From assembly GCA_963978895.1 (NCBI GenBank), contig OZ022242.1:36213852-36277851 (forward strand): 64,000 nucleotides of DNA. The letters are read 5' to 3'. Numbering within the stretch: position 1 is the first letter of the stretch; each line of letters starts with the position of its first letter. Shown here one piece after another: positions 22,298 to 32,995 of the stretch. The notes beneath the pieces were generated by a model, which was not told where the DNA came from, ran no database searches, and worked only from the letters and a program-made list of their open reading frames with translations. Position numbers and translations under genes: made by a program. This stretch comes from Erpobdella octoculata. Its lineage: Eukaryota; Annelida; Clitellata; Hirudinida; Erpobdellidae.

Positions 22298-22519
22298 GTT
22301 AGATGGGTTTTTTATTTTACGTGGTATATTTAGTTGCACGGGTTTTTAGGGGTTTTCCTCAAATGAGTTGAATTAATTTAAATTCAAGAAATAATGGCGT
22401 AATGACGTAATAAAGATTTTTTGAGTTTGAGAAGCCAAGATTATTGTTGCCTAATTTTCCAAATTAACATATTTCACCTAGTGTTATTTCCATAATTCCA
22501 GAAGGCATTTGTAAAGATC

Positions 22520-22680
22520 AATTTGTTATTGATGTCTCAGATTTTCGGAAGGATCCAGAAAAGATATTAAAAGTAAAGACATTTTTTTCCAATGCTGTGT
22601 CTGCCAAGCTGCTGCCAATATACCTGGATTATTCACTCAATCATTTTCTAACGCTGTCAAAGCGTTAGATCTGAAGTTTA
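22520..22680 (+). pseudogene. PHD-finger tail (copy 7), frameshifted
   Basis: The DNA from 'ctcagattttcggaaggat' to 'ctcaatcattttctaacgc' repeats 21477-21590 almost exactly but joins a piece of the coiled-coil exon (gctgtcaaagcgttagatct) that is otherwise found at 23130. Confidence 0.7.
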
Positions 22681-22689
22681 AAGAGCTCA

Positions 22690-22950
22690 CTCACTCACCA
22701 TTCTGTGTTTAGACTCTTTAGATTGGAATAATTTAATATATTTATCTTGCAGATGAAGATTTTGGCTGGGTTTCTTGCTCTTCCTGTGAACTGTGGTATC
22801 ATCTGAAATGCCTTGGTTTTTCGGAACAATCAAGGAATGATATCAATAGTAAAGATATTTTTTTTATTGTTCACTCTGCCAAGCTGCTGCCAATCTACCT
22901 GGATTATTCTCGCAATCATATTCAGAGAAAATTCAGGATGATAAGAGTAG
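22690..22950 (+). pseudogene. PHD-finger exon (copy 8)
   Basis: Duplicate of the 21590-21840 block: DEDFGWVSCSSCELWYHLKC, then a small indel after 'KDIFF' throws off the frame, so the final Cys pair is lost. Confidence 0.7.
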
Positions 22951-22977
22951 GCCCATTAAGGTTTTGTTATAATAATT

Positions 22978-23250
22978 ATGGTGATAGTGGTAGTCATAAT
23001 ATTTGATGTTATAAATGATGACTATGATTTGAATGTTATTCGTGGCACTGATCAGGTACAGATGATAACAAACCTCCAGAAAGAGATGAACATCTTGACC
23101 CAAGCAAATAACACACTTTCGAACGCCGTCAAAGCGTTAGATCTGAAGTTCAAAGAGCTCACTCACTCACTCACTCAACCCCAGGAAGAACCGGAGATGC
23201 AGGACAAGATGCAGCAGCCCCCAAAGAAAAAAAAACTGAAAACTGAATAA
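22978..23250 (+). CDS. Coiled-coil exon with basic C-terminus
   Basis: The frame, usable from about 23020 (after an unclear acceptor), encodes a heptad-like stretch (MITNLQKEMNILTQANNTLS; VKALDLKFKEL), then Glu/Gln-rich sequence and an NLS-like PPKKKKLKTE before a TAA. It follows the PHD exon copies in the order PHD, coiled coil, NLS, which suggests a small nuclear PHD protein. A partial second copy of the exon is at 23262-23335. The full gene could not be assembled. Confidence 0.4.
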   Translation: MVIVVVIIFDVINDDYDLNVIRGTDQVQMITNLQKEMNILTQANNTLSNAVKALDLKFKELTHSLTQPQEEPEMQDKMQQPPKKKKLKTE

Positions 23251-23658
23251 ATGATAATAACACACTTTCGAACGCCGTCAAAGCTTTAGATCTGAAGTTC
23301 AAAGAGCTTCAGAATTCTGCATATCAGCCCCAGGAAGACGTGCATTTAACGAATACAAAGGCACTTTTGAAATACTCAAAATTATCGCTTGAAAATTTTC
23401 TTAGGTGTTTGTCCTTTATTTGAATTTGTATTCAACAAAAATTAAGCTAAAACTAGTACTATTAAAAAGTTCTTTATTTTAAATAACCCCAATAAAGCAG
23501 TTCTATTTATAACTTTAATCATAGAATTATCAGAAAGTAGTTTTGATGCCTACCTATAACAACAGAATATCGTAAAATCACAACGATCACACAAATACGA
23601 GTGCTAGTTGCTAGTTCATTTACAGATTTTTATACCTATCTTAAACTTTCTCAGAGCC

Positions 23659-23901
23659 ATGGAAGTGATAGGAATGGTTCTTGCTCAATACAAAAATCTT
23701 CCAAAATTCAGAAATAGGAAGGAAACAGATTTCTTCGACAAAATGACGTACCAGGCTACGACTTCTCTCTGTATCCTGTGTGCATTCATAGCTACCATCC
23801 GCCTGTCCTTAGGCAACAATATGGACTGTTTGTTCCCCGAGGAGTTCACAGCAGACCAAGTTGAGTTTGCCATCAAAAGCTGCAGACTCTACGACGGATA
23901 G
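23659..23901 (+). pseudogene. Innexin first coding exon (copy 2)
   Basis: ATG at 23659 directly after 'ctttctcagagcc'. The frame reads MEVIGMVLAQYKNLPKFR, then ETDFFDKMTYQATTSL, a first membrane helix, and LGNNMDCLFPEEFT, the innexin loop 1 signature with one Cys. The frame ends in TAG just before 'gtatgt', a donor-like site, so splicing would leave a stop. Close in sequence to the copy 1278 bp downstream. Confidence 0.75.
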
Positions 23902-23940
23902 GTATGTTTATTACAAACATTTAATTAATTGTTTAGCATC

Positions 23941-24365
23941 AAGGAGCAGAAAGTCTGAGTTTTAGAGGTCATGATGGTTACCAGAATCGTGTGGAGAGCG
24001 AATGAGAAAGCGACCAGGAAAAGGAGAGCAAGCATGGGCGAGAAAGCGATTTAGAGCGGGAAGACGACCGGGAGCGTAAGTGGGAAAGTAAACGGGAGCG
24101 AGAGAAAAACAAACGATTGAAAAACCCCGGGCAAGACTGGGTACCCTGCTAGTCACGGATAAATATCTTTGGCGCACCTGATTTTATTTCATCATATCAT
24201 AAGTTAAGTAAATTAGTTAAATTACACATAATTTCCTCCTTTTTTACTGCCGCTGGTGAGTGAAATAAGATTCCTTTTGTACTTTTGCTAATGGTTGATT
24301 TTTATTCGAGTTTTTGCATTTAATTATTGGTTGTTGTATTACTAAAGTAATGACTAAACTTTCAG
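23941..24365. repeat. Duplicated flank with a 'CCCGGGCAA' repeat
   Basis: Sequence after the innexin exon recurs after the 24937 copy (25217-25515). Between about 24040 and 24160 it carries an extra GC-rich block (gagcgggaagacgaccggga...) that is the reverse complement type of the repeat at 37345-37720, ending 'aaccccgggcaagactgggtaccctgctagt'. Confidence 0.7.
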
Positions 24366-24745
24366 CGCCATATATAATATAGCAATACGAACATTGAGAA
24401 ATTGACCTTTATTCCAGAATGTCATCAAACCAAAGTGATTGATAGCCAATGCTTACTTAGACCAAAACAATAATCCTTTCGAAGCAAAATCAAAAGTCTA
24501 CGACCCTGACGAGCAGTGCGGCAGCTTGTTTGTTAAAAACTTTGCTGATAAGTTAAGTGACTCTAGCTGTTCAATGGCTTCGGCAAAGTAATCGTCGTGA
24601 AAGTGGCAATAGCTTAGGATATCAATTTTGCAAGCGCAGCTCCGGCCCTTAATGTTATGAACAACTTGGTTCTCAAAGATGAGAAGAGGCTGATTTCTCA
24701 TTTACCAAACATTTTTTGTTTATACTCAAGATTATAATATAAAGG
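24366..24745 (+). pseudogene. Broken copy of the eIF4G/PABP-like 3' end
   Basis: Contains 'caatacgaacattgagaaattga' also seen at 20058, then the sequence of 20560-20880 and 32620-32900 with deletions. It separates the two duplicated innexin blocks. Confidence 0.8.
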
Positions 24746-24936
24746 ATTGCATGCAAATTCCTGATAAAAATAACAAAAGTTTATCAAATTGCTTATTACA
24801 TTGCAAAAAACATTTTTTTAAAAGCTGTTTACACCAACGAGGTTCAACATTTCGCAATAGTTATTTTAAGCCTGCCTCTTTACTTCCTCAATTCATTATA
24901 TTCATTTTTATACCTATCTTAAACTTTCTCAGAGCC

Positions 24937-25179
24937 ATGGAAGTGATAGGAATGGTTCTTGCTCAATACAAAAATCTTCCAAAATTCAGAAATAGGAAGG
25001 AAACAGATTTCTTCGACAAAATGACGTACCAGGCTACGACTTCTCTCTGTATCATGTGCGCATTCATAGCTATCACCCGCCTGTCCTTAGGCAACAATAT
25101 GGACTGTTTGTTCCCCGAGGAGTTCACAGCAGACCAAGTTGAGCTTGCCATCAAAAGCTGCAGACTCTACGACGGATAG
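24937..25179 (+). pseudogene. Innexin first coding exon (copy 3)
   Basis: Almost the same as the exon at 23659, with a few changes (CIMCAFIAITRL against CILCAFIATIRL). Same acceptor-like 'tttctcagagcc' before ATG, same TAG then gtatgt at the end. Confidence 0.75.
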
Positions 25180-25515
25180 GTATGTTTATTACAAACATTT
25201 AATTAATTATTTAGCATCAAGGAGCAGAAAGTCTGAGTTTTAGAGGTCATGATGGTTACCAGAATCGTGTGGAGAGCGAATGAGAAAGCGACCAGGAAGA
25301 GGAGAGCAAGCATGAGTTGTAGTAACAACTAAATATCTTTGGCGCACCTGATTTTATTTCATCATATCATAAGTTAAGTAAATTACACATAATTTCCTCA
25401 TTTTTTACTGCCGCTGGTGAGGGAAATAACCTTTTGTACTTTTGCTAATGGTTGATTTTTATTCGAGTTTTTGCGTTTAATTATTGGTTGTTGTAATGAC
25501 TAAACTTTCAGCGCC

Positions 25516-25628
25516 ATGGAAGAAATCTGGGGTGCTTATGGTAAACTTCCCGACTTTAGGAAGAGGAGAGATACAGAGTTTTTCGACGAAATGGTTTACA
25601 GAACAACGACTTGTCTGTTCATCACGTC
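25516..25628 (+). pseudogene. Innexin first coding exon (copy 4, truncated)
   Basis: ATG at 25516 follows 'aactttcagcgcc'. The frame MEEIWGAYGKLPDFRKRRDT continues to TTTCLFITS and then breaks abruptly at about 25628 into a copy of the 'acaactaaatatcttt' flank. It is the in-frame relative of the 11676 exon and shows that one base was lost there. Confidence 0.75.
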
Positions 25629-25639
25629 ACAACTAAATA

Positions 25640-26290
25640 TCTTTAGTGTACAGTTAATGTTGGCGCACCTGATTTCATCATATAAGTAAATTACATATTT
25701 TCCTCCTTAAGGTCCGTTTTTACTGCCGTTGTTGGCATGTGTGCTCAAATATTCTTTCAACAAGAGTTGTAAATGAAAAACACACAGCAACCAATATTCA
25801 TAATACGATGAAAGAAATTTTAATAGAGTTTAAGACCACAAAATGTATAAGTTACTGATAATGCAAGTAACATGGTATGATTAACCATTAATGGTCGTGC
25901 CCTGAAACACTGGATATCAATCTTCAGCAGAGACCCTCTAACGTTTCAAACTTAATCAAAAATGCTAAGATTAATTTCAGATTTCTCAATTTTGTCTACA
26001 AACAACTGTGGATGAAGAAGACTGATCTTTGACTGATATTACATTGTGTCACGCTGATATTCTCATATATATTGAAAACCAGCACTTGTATTTATTAAAA
26101 ATATAAATTACTTTCATTATTTGAATTGACCTTTTGTAAACATTTTTAGTAATAAACGACATTTCTGGTAATAATAATGTTATAATTATTTTTTTAGTAT
26201 TTCAACAAAGTAAATTTTGAAATACATGGGGGGGCATATTGTACAACATATTGTACTCTGGAAAGCTTTTTGAATTTAGTTATTCTCATC
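25640..26290. other. No gene recognised
   Basis: AT-rich, no supported coding frame; a truncated copy of the flank at 24160-24230 occupies the first 60 bp. Confidence 0.4.
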
Positions 26291-26299
26291 GAGTATATA

Positions 26300-26634
26300 T
26301 ATATATATGCTTTGGGGGAGGCGAAGCAATTGACATGGAAAGCATTTATCATCTAGTGGAGGACATGGGACTTATAATAGTGGATGTCCCCCGAGACAAG
26401 AATTGCTTGTTATCATCCTTTGGGGGAGGCGAAGCAATCGACATGGGACACATTTGTCATCTGTTGGGAGACATTGGACTTGAAGCAGTGGATGACCCCG
26501 AGATAGGAATTGATTTGCAAGGCAAAAAACTTAAATGGGTGGAATGCGACAGTAGTCAGTTGTGGTTTCATCTCACCTGTGTTTCCCTCCCTCTCAACTT
26601 TTACAATACATTACAGAGAGACAACACCCTATAA
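26300..26634 (+). pseudogene. PHD-finger gene piece with duplicated leader (copy 9)
   Basis: The frame contains two copies of an FGGGEAIDM...GDMGL-type segment, the first with DVPRDKNCLLSSF, which weakly resembles the OTU 'DG.CLF.S' box. It then encodes LKWVECDSSQLWFHLTCVSL and YNTLQRDNTL before a TAA. The PHD-like core has S in place of the second Cys (CDSS), so zinc binding is doubtful. The terminal Cys pair follows in the tandem repeat but out of frame with the stop. Confidence 0.5.
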
Positions 26635-26798
26635 AAATGCAACTTTTGCCGGTGTGCAGCAGCCATACCAGCATGTCTTCCAAAACATTACAGAGAGACA
26701 ACACCCTATAAAAATGCAACTTTTGCCGGTGTGCAGCAGCCATACCAGCATGTCTTCCAAAACATTACAGAGAGACAACACCCTATATAAATGCAATT
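26609..26798. repeat. 77-bp tandem repeat of the PHD tail
   Basis: Units begin CATTACAGAGAGACAACACC at 26609, 26686 and 26763 (third unit partial). Each contains the 'tgcaacttttgccggtgtgc' segment encoding the C..C end of the PHD finger. Confidence 0.9.
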
Positions 26799-26845
26799 TT
26801 TGCAGCAGTCATACCGCCATGGTATGGCGGTATGACTGCTGCAAA
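26799..26845. repeat. Perfect 22-bp inverted repeat, 3-nt spacer
   Basis: The left arm at 26799-26820 and the right arm at 26824-26845 are exact reverse complements around GGT. It begins inside the third 77-bp unit. Confidence 0.95.
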
Positions 26846-27189
26846 CCTCTGTATGCAACGGTGGAAGATGCAGAAAAAACAATACACCTTGCTTATAATG
26901 GGAGCACACATTATTCTTTGCTGAAGAAGATTCCAAAAGAACCAGAAAATGAAACAAAAAGGCCATATATCTGAATATATCTGAAAGAAATACTTCACTC
27001 CCTGAAGAGGATGTCATACAAGTGGAACAATCTTGGCTGGAAAATCATCGATTCTCAGGTGACGTCACGATTTATTTATTCATGTTTCTTTATTTATTTA
27101 TGTTACTATTAATAATTTAAATATCTTTTGTATTTCTAAATTGAGTGTATTTGAAATAAAAGTATTTTATTTTTAACAACACTTTTAAT

Positions 27190-27840
27190 TTATTTTTTAG
27201 CTAAAACTGGAGACCTGCTGGGGTGTAGGACGAATCCTAGCCGGAAGCAGATAAATAAATATGATAGCTTGACTCATCACTGCAAAATAAGATCTCGTAT
27301 TTGTGATTCCTCCAGTCTGACGAGGGATCAGAAGCAGGCACATCTCGATGAAATTAGAAAAAAAAAGAGAGGACCTGCATCCGTCGTGAATCCACCAGAA
27401 GCCCCCCTACTGCAATTTGTTTAGTATACCAAAGCTCGTCACGACAAACTCTTTCCGAAGATTTTGCAAGCACCTTTCATCCCTTTTCCTTTATACAGCA
27501 CAATGCACCCGTTTTCTTCATACGGCACAATGCTGTCTTTTCAAAGTGGTTTTAGCTGTCAAAGCATTGAAAAGTAGGGGAAAGAAGTCAAAGTCAAGTG
27601 CAATCGATGAGTTTCACAATCTGCTGAGTAAATATGACCCATCATTGCAAAAGAAGATCTGGTGTTTCTGATTCGTCCAGGCTGACAAAGGATCAAAAGC
27701 AGGCACATCTCGAAGGAATTAGAAAACAAAGAAGAAGACTGCATCGGTTAAAAACACCGTCGTGGTGCCACTAGAAGCCCACACCAATATCTTCACGATA
27801 ACAAAGATCATTACGACTAACTCTTTTGAAAGACAAATGT
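27190..27840 (+). pseudogene. Duplicated unrecognised coding segment
   Basis: The frame at about 27200-27425 (KYDSLTHHCKIRSRICDSSS, then LTRDQKQAHLDEIRKKKRG) is repeated in diverged form at 27560-27790, where stops split it. Basic, no known domain. Both copies end with related DNA ('ccagaagccc', 'cacgac..aactct'). Downstream of the PHD piece, so possibly more of the same transposon or gene. Confidence 0.4.
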
Positions 27841-28600
27841 TCCCAGATGCTTCAGTGGAGCTCTGGCTAGATCGGCTTTAACTCGACACAATGCAACCAG
27901 TGCAAGGAGCCCTTGATCGATTCATCCGACATTGAACCAATCCAGATAGATGAAAATTTCAGCTACTCTGCTTCAACCCTAAACAATTCTGTCGATTAAA
28001 CGGGTTTGTAGAAGCCAAGCGATTACACATTTATCCTCACTGTAAAGTGCTAGAGCATCTATGAGGAAATTCTAACACCGCCAAAACTACTCAACAAACT
28101 TATGTTAACCAGCGATCAGCAGCTTCTATTTGAAAAAAATAATGGAACAAACTGTGGAAGATGGTTTTCAACTAGCAGTGGACACTATTGCTTTAAAGGA
28201 CATGACCTCAAAGCGCTCATAGTATGCCGATTTTTCAACTGTCTGGCTAAAAATCTTGTCAGAAAACTGACTGACAAAGCAAACTTTTGCAAGTAAAGCA
28301 AAAACAAACAAACAAAACGAAAACTTTCAAAAAATATAAGACCTTGTTATTGCTGGAGTTGACTGGAATTTTGTGGACATGTGTATATTTGTGTAAATAC
28401 TTATAAGCTGCTGTATAAAAATCACATCAAAATGAAATATGTCTTCTGTCATTACTTATTTGCTTAAAACTGGTACAGTTTAAAAATTGGAAAACAAAAC
28501 AAATCACAAGTTACGGTAGTAAGAGTTGTTGAGCCTATCATAGTTAAGTCCAATACGTTAAGCTCTGAAAGACTGGGACTTCTAGCCATCATTTTTTGGT
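27841..28600. other. No recognised gene
   Basis: One frame near 27890 gives CNQCKEPLIDSSDIEPIQI and another at 28102-28296 gives 64 residues with GRWFSTSSGHYCFKGHDLKA; neither was recognised. Confidence 0.35.
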
Positions 28601-28602
28601 GA

Positions 28603-28922
<320 letters not shown>

Positions 28923-29531
28923 ATGATGATCATCTTTTTCCCAAATGTATTAACCTCACTAGCTATTAACCTATTACACTAACATTATTCATCATTAACT
29001 CTGCCTTGCTTTTGCAAGCCAGTCTCAAGCCTGGAGGAGGAGGAGGAGGAGGAGGAGGAGGAGGAAAAAAAGATCAAATTATGATCCACAACAGGAAGTA
29101 ATTAATTGCTTCCTACATACAGTTATTTCAGTCTTAAAACACCTGGTGCATCTGACTATAAACATTATTCATTAGTAATTGAATTTAACAACTACTTATT
29201 TAGTAATTGGAAATGTATGACTACAAGCAGTAAAAGCTTTATGATTATTGTTAATATAACAATAATGACGCAATGGAGAACCAAGTGAATTGTGTTTTCA
29301 AACTTTTAAGTAGTCCTGATGCCGACGAAGATAAACACTGTAGTTTTTTTTCAAAGATTGTTTCTACGAATGTATTCTAGAAAAACTTGAACCTATAAAA
29401 TCACTTTCAGATGAAGACTATATAAATGAATTTTGTAACTTTGTAACAAAGTTGAACGAAACTTTTGATAAACTAAATAATGTTTTTAAGCATTTTAACG
29501 ATATTAAAAATGCAGATAAACGGTCGTTACT

Positions 29532-29910
29532 GAAGAGCCTGCTATAGAAGTTCCTAAAAATTATAAATTTACTTATTCTTATTACGAGGAAGTCACATGC
29601 AACACGCTGAGAGACCTGTTCAGGAATTATGACACGGTCATAGGATCGAGAGTGGTCAGAGAACATGTAAGATTGAAAGGATCCAGTTTCGAATGCTACA
29701 GTTCACTGGCCGAAGCCGAAATTGCCGTTCGGTCGTTATATTTTCCGGGCACTGAGCAAAGAAGAACGACTGGCTCGTAGTTCTGAAGTAATGAGAGCAT
29801 GGATGCCATTGACAGAATCAGCTGAATTTGTTCCACAAGCTCTTAATAACGGCACGACCAGCTCATCGTTATCATCGAGCATGCTGACTGGAAATGTATA
29901 TACATTGTGA
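29532..29910 (+). pseudogene. eIF4G-PABP junction piece: PABP last RRM and linker
   Basis: It starts with 'gaagagcctgctatagaagt', identical to eIF4G-type sequence at 32369, and joins directly to a frame YKFTYSYYEEVTCNTLRDLF...LKGSSFECYSS with AEAEIAVRSLY. After a one-base shift the next frame has RALSKEERLARSSEVM. This order matches the last RRM of poly(A)-binding protein and the basic linker after it. The MLLE domain is missing. It is broken by the frameshift. Confidence 0.65.
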
Positions 29911-30359
29911 GCCAGTCTGAAATTACAGAAATCAAGTACAGATGCAGCCATTAATTGGAGATCAAGGACAAGCTTATTTATTGCTGGCAAACTCAGTTTG
30001 TCGGTTCTCAGAACAACTGGAGAGGTCAGCAGACATTCCAGCCTGCATACTCGTATGTTGTAGGTCTCAACGTTTTGCCACAGAACCTGAATGAGAATCA
30101 GTGCGTCTATATTGTTATTATCTATATGTAAATTTTCTGTAATTTTTATGTTTGCCACTCATTGAATGAAATTCTCCGGGAAGAACTAAACTCCGTTCTG
30201 CTTCGACAGCTGAGACACTTTTCATCGAAGTGATGATAATGATAATGACATTAAAAATTTAATTTATCAAATGGGATTAGGAATTGCATCGAAATGATTT
30301 TTTCCAGGCTGTTTGAGGATATTAAAAACAAATTATCGCCTGTATTATTTGTCGATATG

Positions 30360-30668
30360 AAGAAGTTTTCCAAGAGAATGAGATTCATAATACTCGATCT
30401 GGTTGATCTCAGAAAGGCTGCATGGGTTCCAAAAAGAGACAATGAACCCAAGACCATAGAAGAGATCCACAAAGAGGCCCTGAAAGAACAAAAATCTGTT
30501 CCAGCACCAGTGAACACACCAAGACACCAAAACCAACCAGTTCCTCGAAGAGCTCCTCAGCCAAAACCCGTTATTACTGAAGACGCTTGGCATACAGTAA
30601 CTAAAGTGCCTCAGCCACAAGCTTTAGAACCAGCAAAACTAAAACTGACCGCTGAAAGAAGGCCCTAA
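30360..30668 (+). pseudogene. eIF4G fragment upstream of the main copy
   Basis: From KKFSKRMRFIILDLVDLRKA to PAKLKLTA it duplicates 31938-32225 with few changes. An 8-bp deletion near 30652 (between direct GCT repeats) shifts the frame to TAA at 30666-30668, while the other frame carries on without a break into the main copy. The first lines (30294-30359) are unrelated to eIF4G. Confidence 0.85.
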
Positions 30669-32898
30669 GCTTGGAGGTCAACACACAGAATGGAGCAAAG
30701 TTTCTAAAGACGAAGTCGCCGAAGAATGCAAAGTTTCTGAAGTCGAAGTCGCCCAAAAATCAATTGAATTCGAAACTACTGAAAAATCAACTGATTCTGG
30801 AGAAGATGTAAAAGTTAAATCAGCCGATCTGGAATTATCTGAAACCTCGGTAAAATCAGATGAATCTGATGTAAGAATTGAGATCCAGGATGAAGAAAAA
30901 TTAACGGTAGAAAAGTCATCACTGAAAACCGAACTTTTCCCCCTACCAGGGCAATGGACTCCACAAAATCCCAATGGGAAAAAAACTTACAGTAGGGAAT
31001 ATCTAATGCAAATCCTGAACTCAATAGTCATGGTTAAGCCAAACCTGCCCAACATAGACATCGTCTTGAATCAACCCACTAAGCAATTAGTTCGTAGTGA
31101 AACCACGATGCCTCACGACTACCAAATGCCAGCCAGGGGTCAAAGAAACCATGGGTCTGGTTATTCCAATCGCCATGGAAATGCCGACAGAGCTGCTATG
31201 GAGCCAAGAAGAGTTATAGAAAGACAGGCTCCGGTAAGTCTCCACAAAGCGGAAGAAGCATGGAAAGGCGGTAGCAAAAATCAATTGAGTGACACCGAAG
31301 CTATGCTGAACTCTTTGAAATCAATCCTCAACAAGCTGACTCCCCAGAACTTTAACAAGCTAGTCGACAAGGTCAAGGAGCTGCCGATAAACTCAGAGGA
31401 TCGGCTCAGTGGATGCATCAACCTTCTCTTCGAAAAAGCAGTACTCGAACCTAACTTTTCCGCAACCTACGCCGTTATTGCAAAGTGACTGATTTTGTGG
31501 AGCATCCCATCTAACGCTGACGAGTCAAAGCCGGTGACATTCAGGAAGCTCCTTCTCAACAAGTGCCAGGAAGAGTTCGAGAAAGACAAAGAGGACCAGA
31601 AGAGTATTTCCGTGCTGGAAGAGAAAATAGAGAAATCAACTACGCCTGAAGAAAAGAAGTTGCTGACAGAAGAAAAAACTTTGGCAGTGTCTAAAGCTAA
31701 ACAGCGATCACTGGGAAACATTAGATTCATCGGTGAGTTATTCAAATTGAAGATGCTGACGGAGAAGATCATGCAGGAGTGTCTCCTTAAGCTTATACGC
31801 AGCCAGGAAGACGAAGAGAACATTGAGTTTCTTTGCAAACTCATGGCTACCATAGGCAAAGATCTCGACCTTCCCAAATCGAAGAAATTTGTCGTCTCCT
31901 TGTTCAAGCAGATGAAAGCATTTGTCGATCAGAAGAAGTTTTCTAAGAGAATGAGATTCATAATACTCGATCTTGCTGATCTCAGAAAGGCTGCATGGGT
32001 TCCAAAAAGAGACAATGCTCCCAAGACCATAGAAGAGATCCACAAAGAGGCCCTGAAAGAACAAAAATCTGTTCCAGCACCATTGAACACGCCAAGACAC
32101 CAAAACCAACCAGTTCCTCGAAGAGCTCCTCAGCCAAAACCCATTATTACTGAAGACGCTTGGCATACAGTAACTAAAGCGCCTCAGCCACAAACTTTAG
32201 AACCAGCAAAACTAAAACTGACCGCTCTATCGCTGAAAGAAGGCCCTAAGCTTGGAGGTCAACGCAAAGAATGGAGCAAAGGCGCGGGTACGTCTGGCAA
32301 AGTACAAGCCTCTCAGCCAGTAGCAGCGGCGGTGAACAGGTACTCTCTTATGTATGGTGACGATGAGCCTGAAGAGCCTGCTATAGAAGTTCCTAAAAAA
32401 GCCGCTAAACCACTGGCACCAGCAGCTCGTGCTAAACTCTCGTCAGTTGAAACTAAGACTCCGACTTTGAAAGATGAGATAAAAACGGTAACAATGCCCA
32501 GAGAAAAACTCGAAAGAAAGACAAAAGCTTTAATAGATGAGTACTTGAGTCTCAAAGACATACCGGAAGCAACGGAGTGCGTCAAAGAACTCGAAGTCGA
32601 TAGAAGCAGTGTCAACTGTCTCCAATTCTCAAAAGTCTATGACCCTGAGGAGCCTTGCGGCAGCTTGTTTGTTAAAAACTTTACTGAAAAGTTAAACGAC
32701 TCGAGCTTGTTTAGCCTGTTCAATGGCTTCGGCAAAGTAATCGTTGATGAAAGTGGCAATAGCTTAGGATTCGGTTACGTTGGCTATCTCGATTTTCCGA
32801 GCGCAGCTTCGGCCCTTAATGTTATGAACAACTTGGTTCTCAACGATGAGAAGAGTCTGATTTACCACAAACATATTTGCTTAAACTCAAGATTATAA
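30652..32898 (+). pseudogene. Intronless eIF4G-like frame fused to a PABP-like RRM
   Basis: One frame of 749 codons, interrupted only by a TGA at 31486-31488. In order it has: an acidic region; the eIF4E-binding motif GKKTYSREYLM (about 30979-31011, YxxxxL-phi); a MIF4G domain (LNKLTPQNFNKLVDKVKELP to NIRFIGELFKLKMLTEKIM and KTIEEIHKEA, about 31310-32060); a Pro-rich linker; the start of the MA3 domain (LIDEYLSLKDIPEATECVKE); then a PABP-type RRM (GSLFVKNFTEKLNDSSLF ... GFGYVGYLDF) to TAA. eIF4G is the translation-initiation scaffold that binds eIF4E, eIF4A and PABP. The MA3 and W2 domains are replaced by the RRM. Lack of introns, in a genome where genes are intron-rich, points to a retrocopy. 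The stop lies where other eIF4Gs have Cys. Confidence 0.85.
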
Positions 32899-32995
32899 TA
32901 TAAAGGATTTATTTAACAGCAAGGAAAAGTATTATAAATTTACTTATTCTTATTACGACGAAGTCACAGTTCCAGAAGTCATAAATTTAGAAGCT

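Noticed and set aside
31486..31488. TGA as selenocysteine in the eIF4G-like frame
   Set aside because: eIF4G is not a selenoprotein family, no SECIS-like hairpin was recognised downstream, and the copy looks like a retrocopy.
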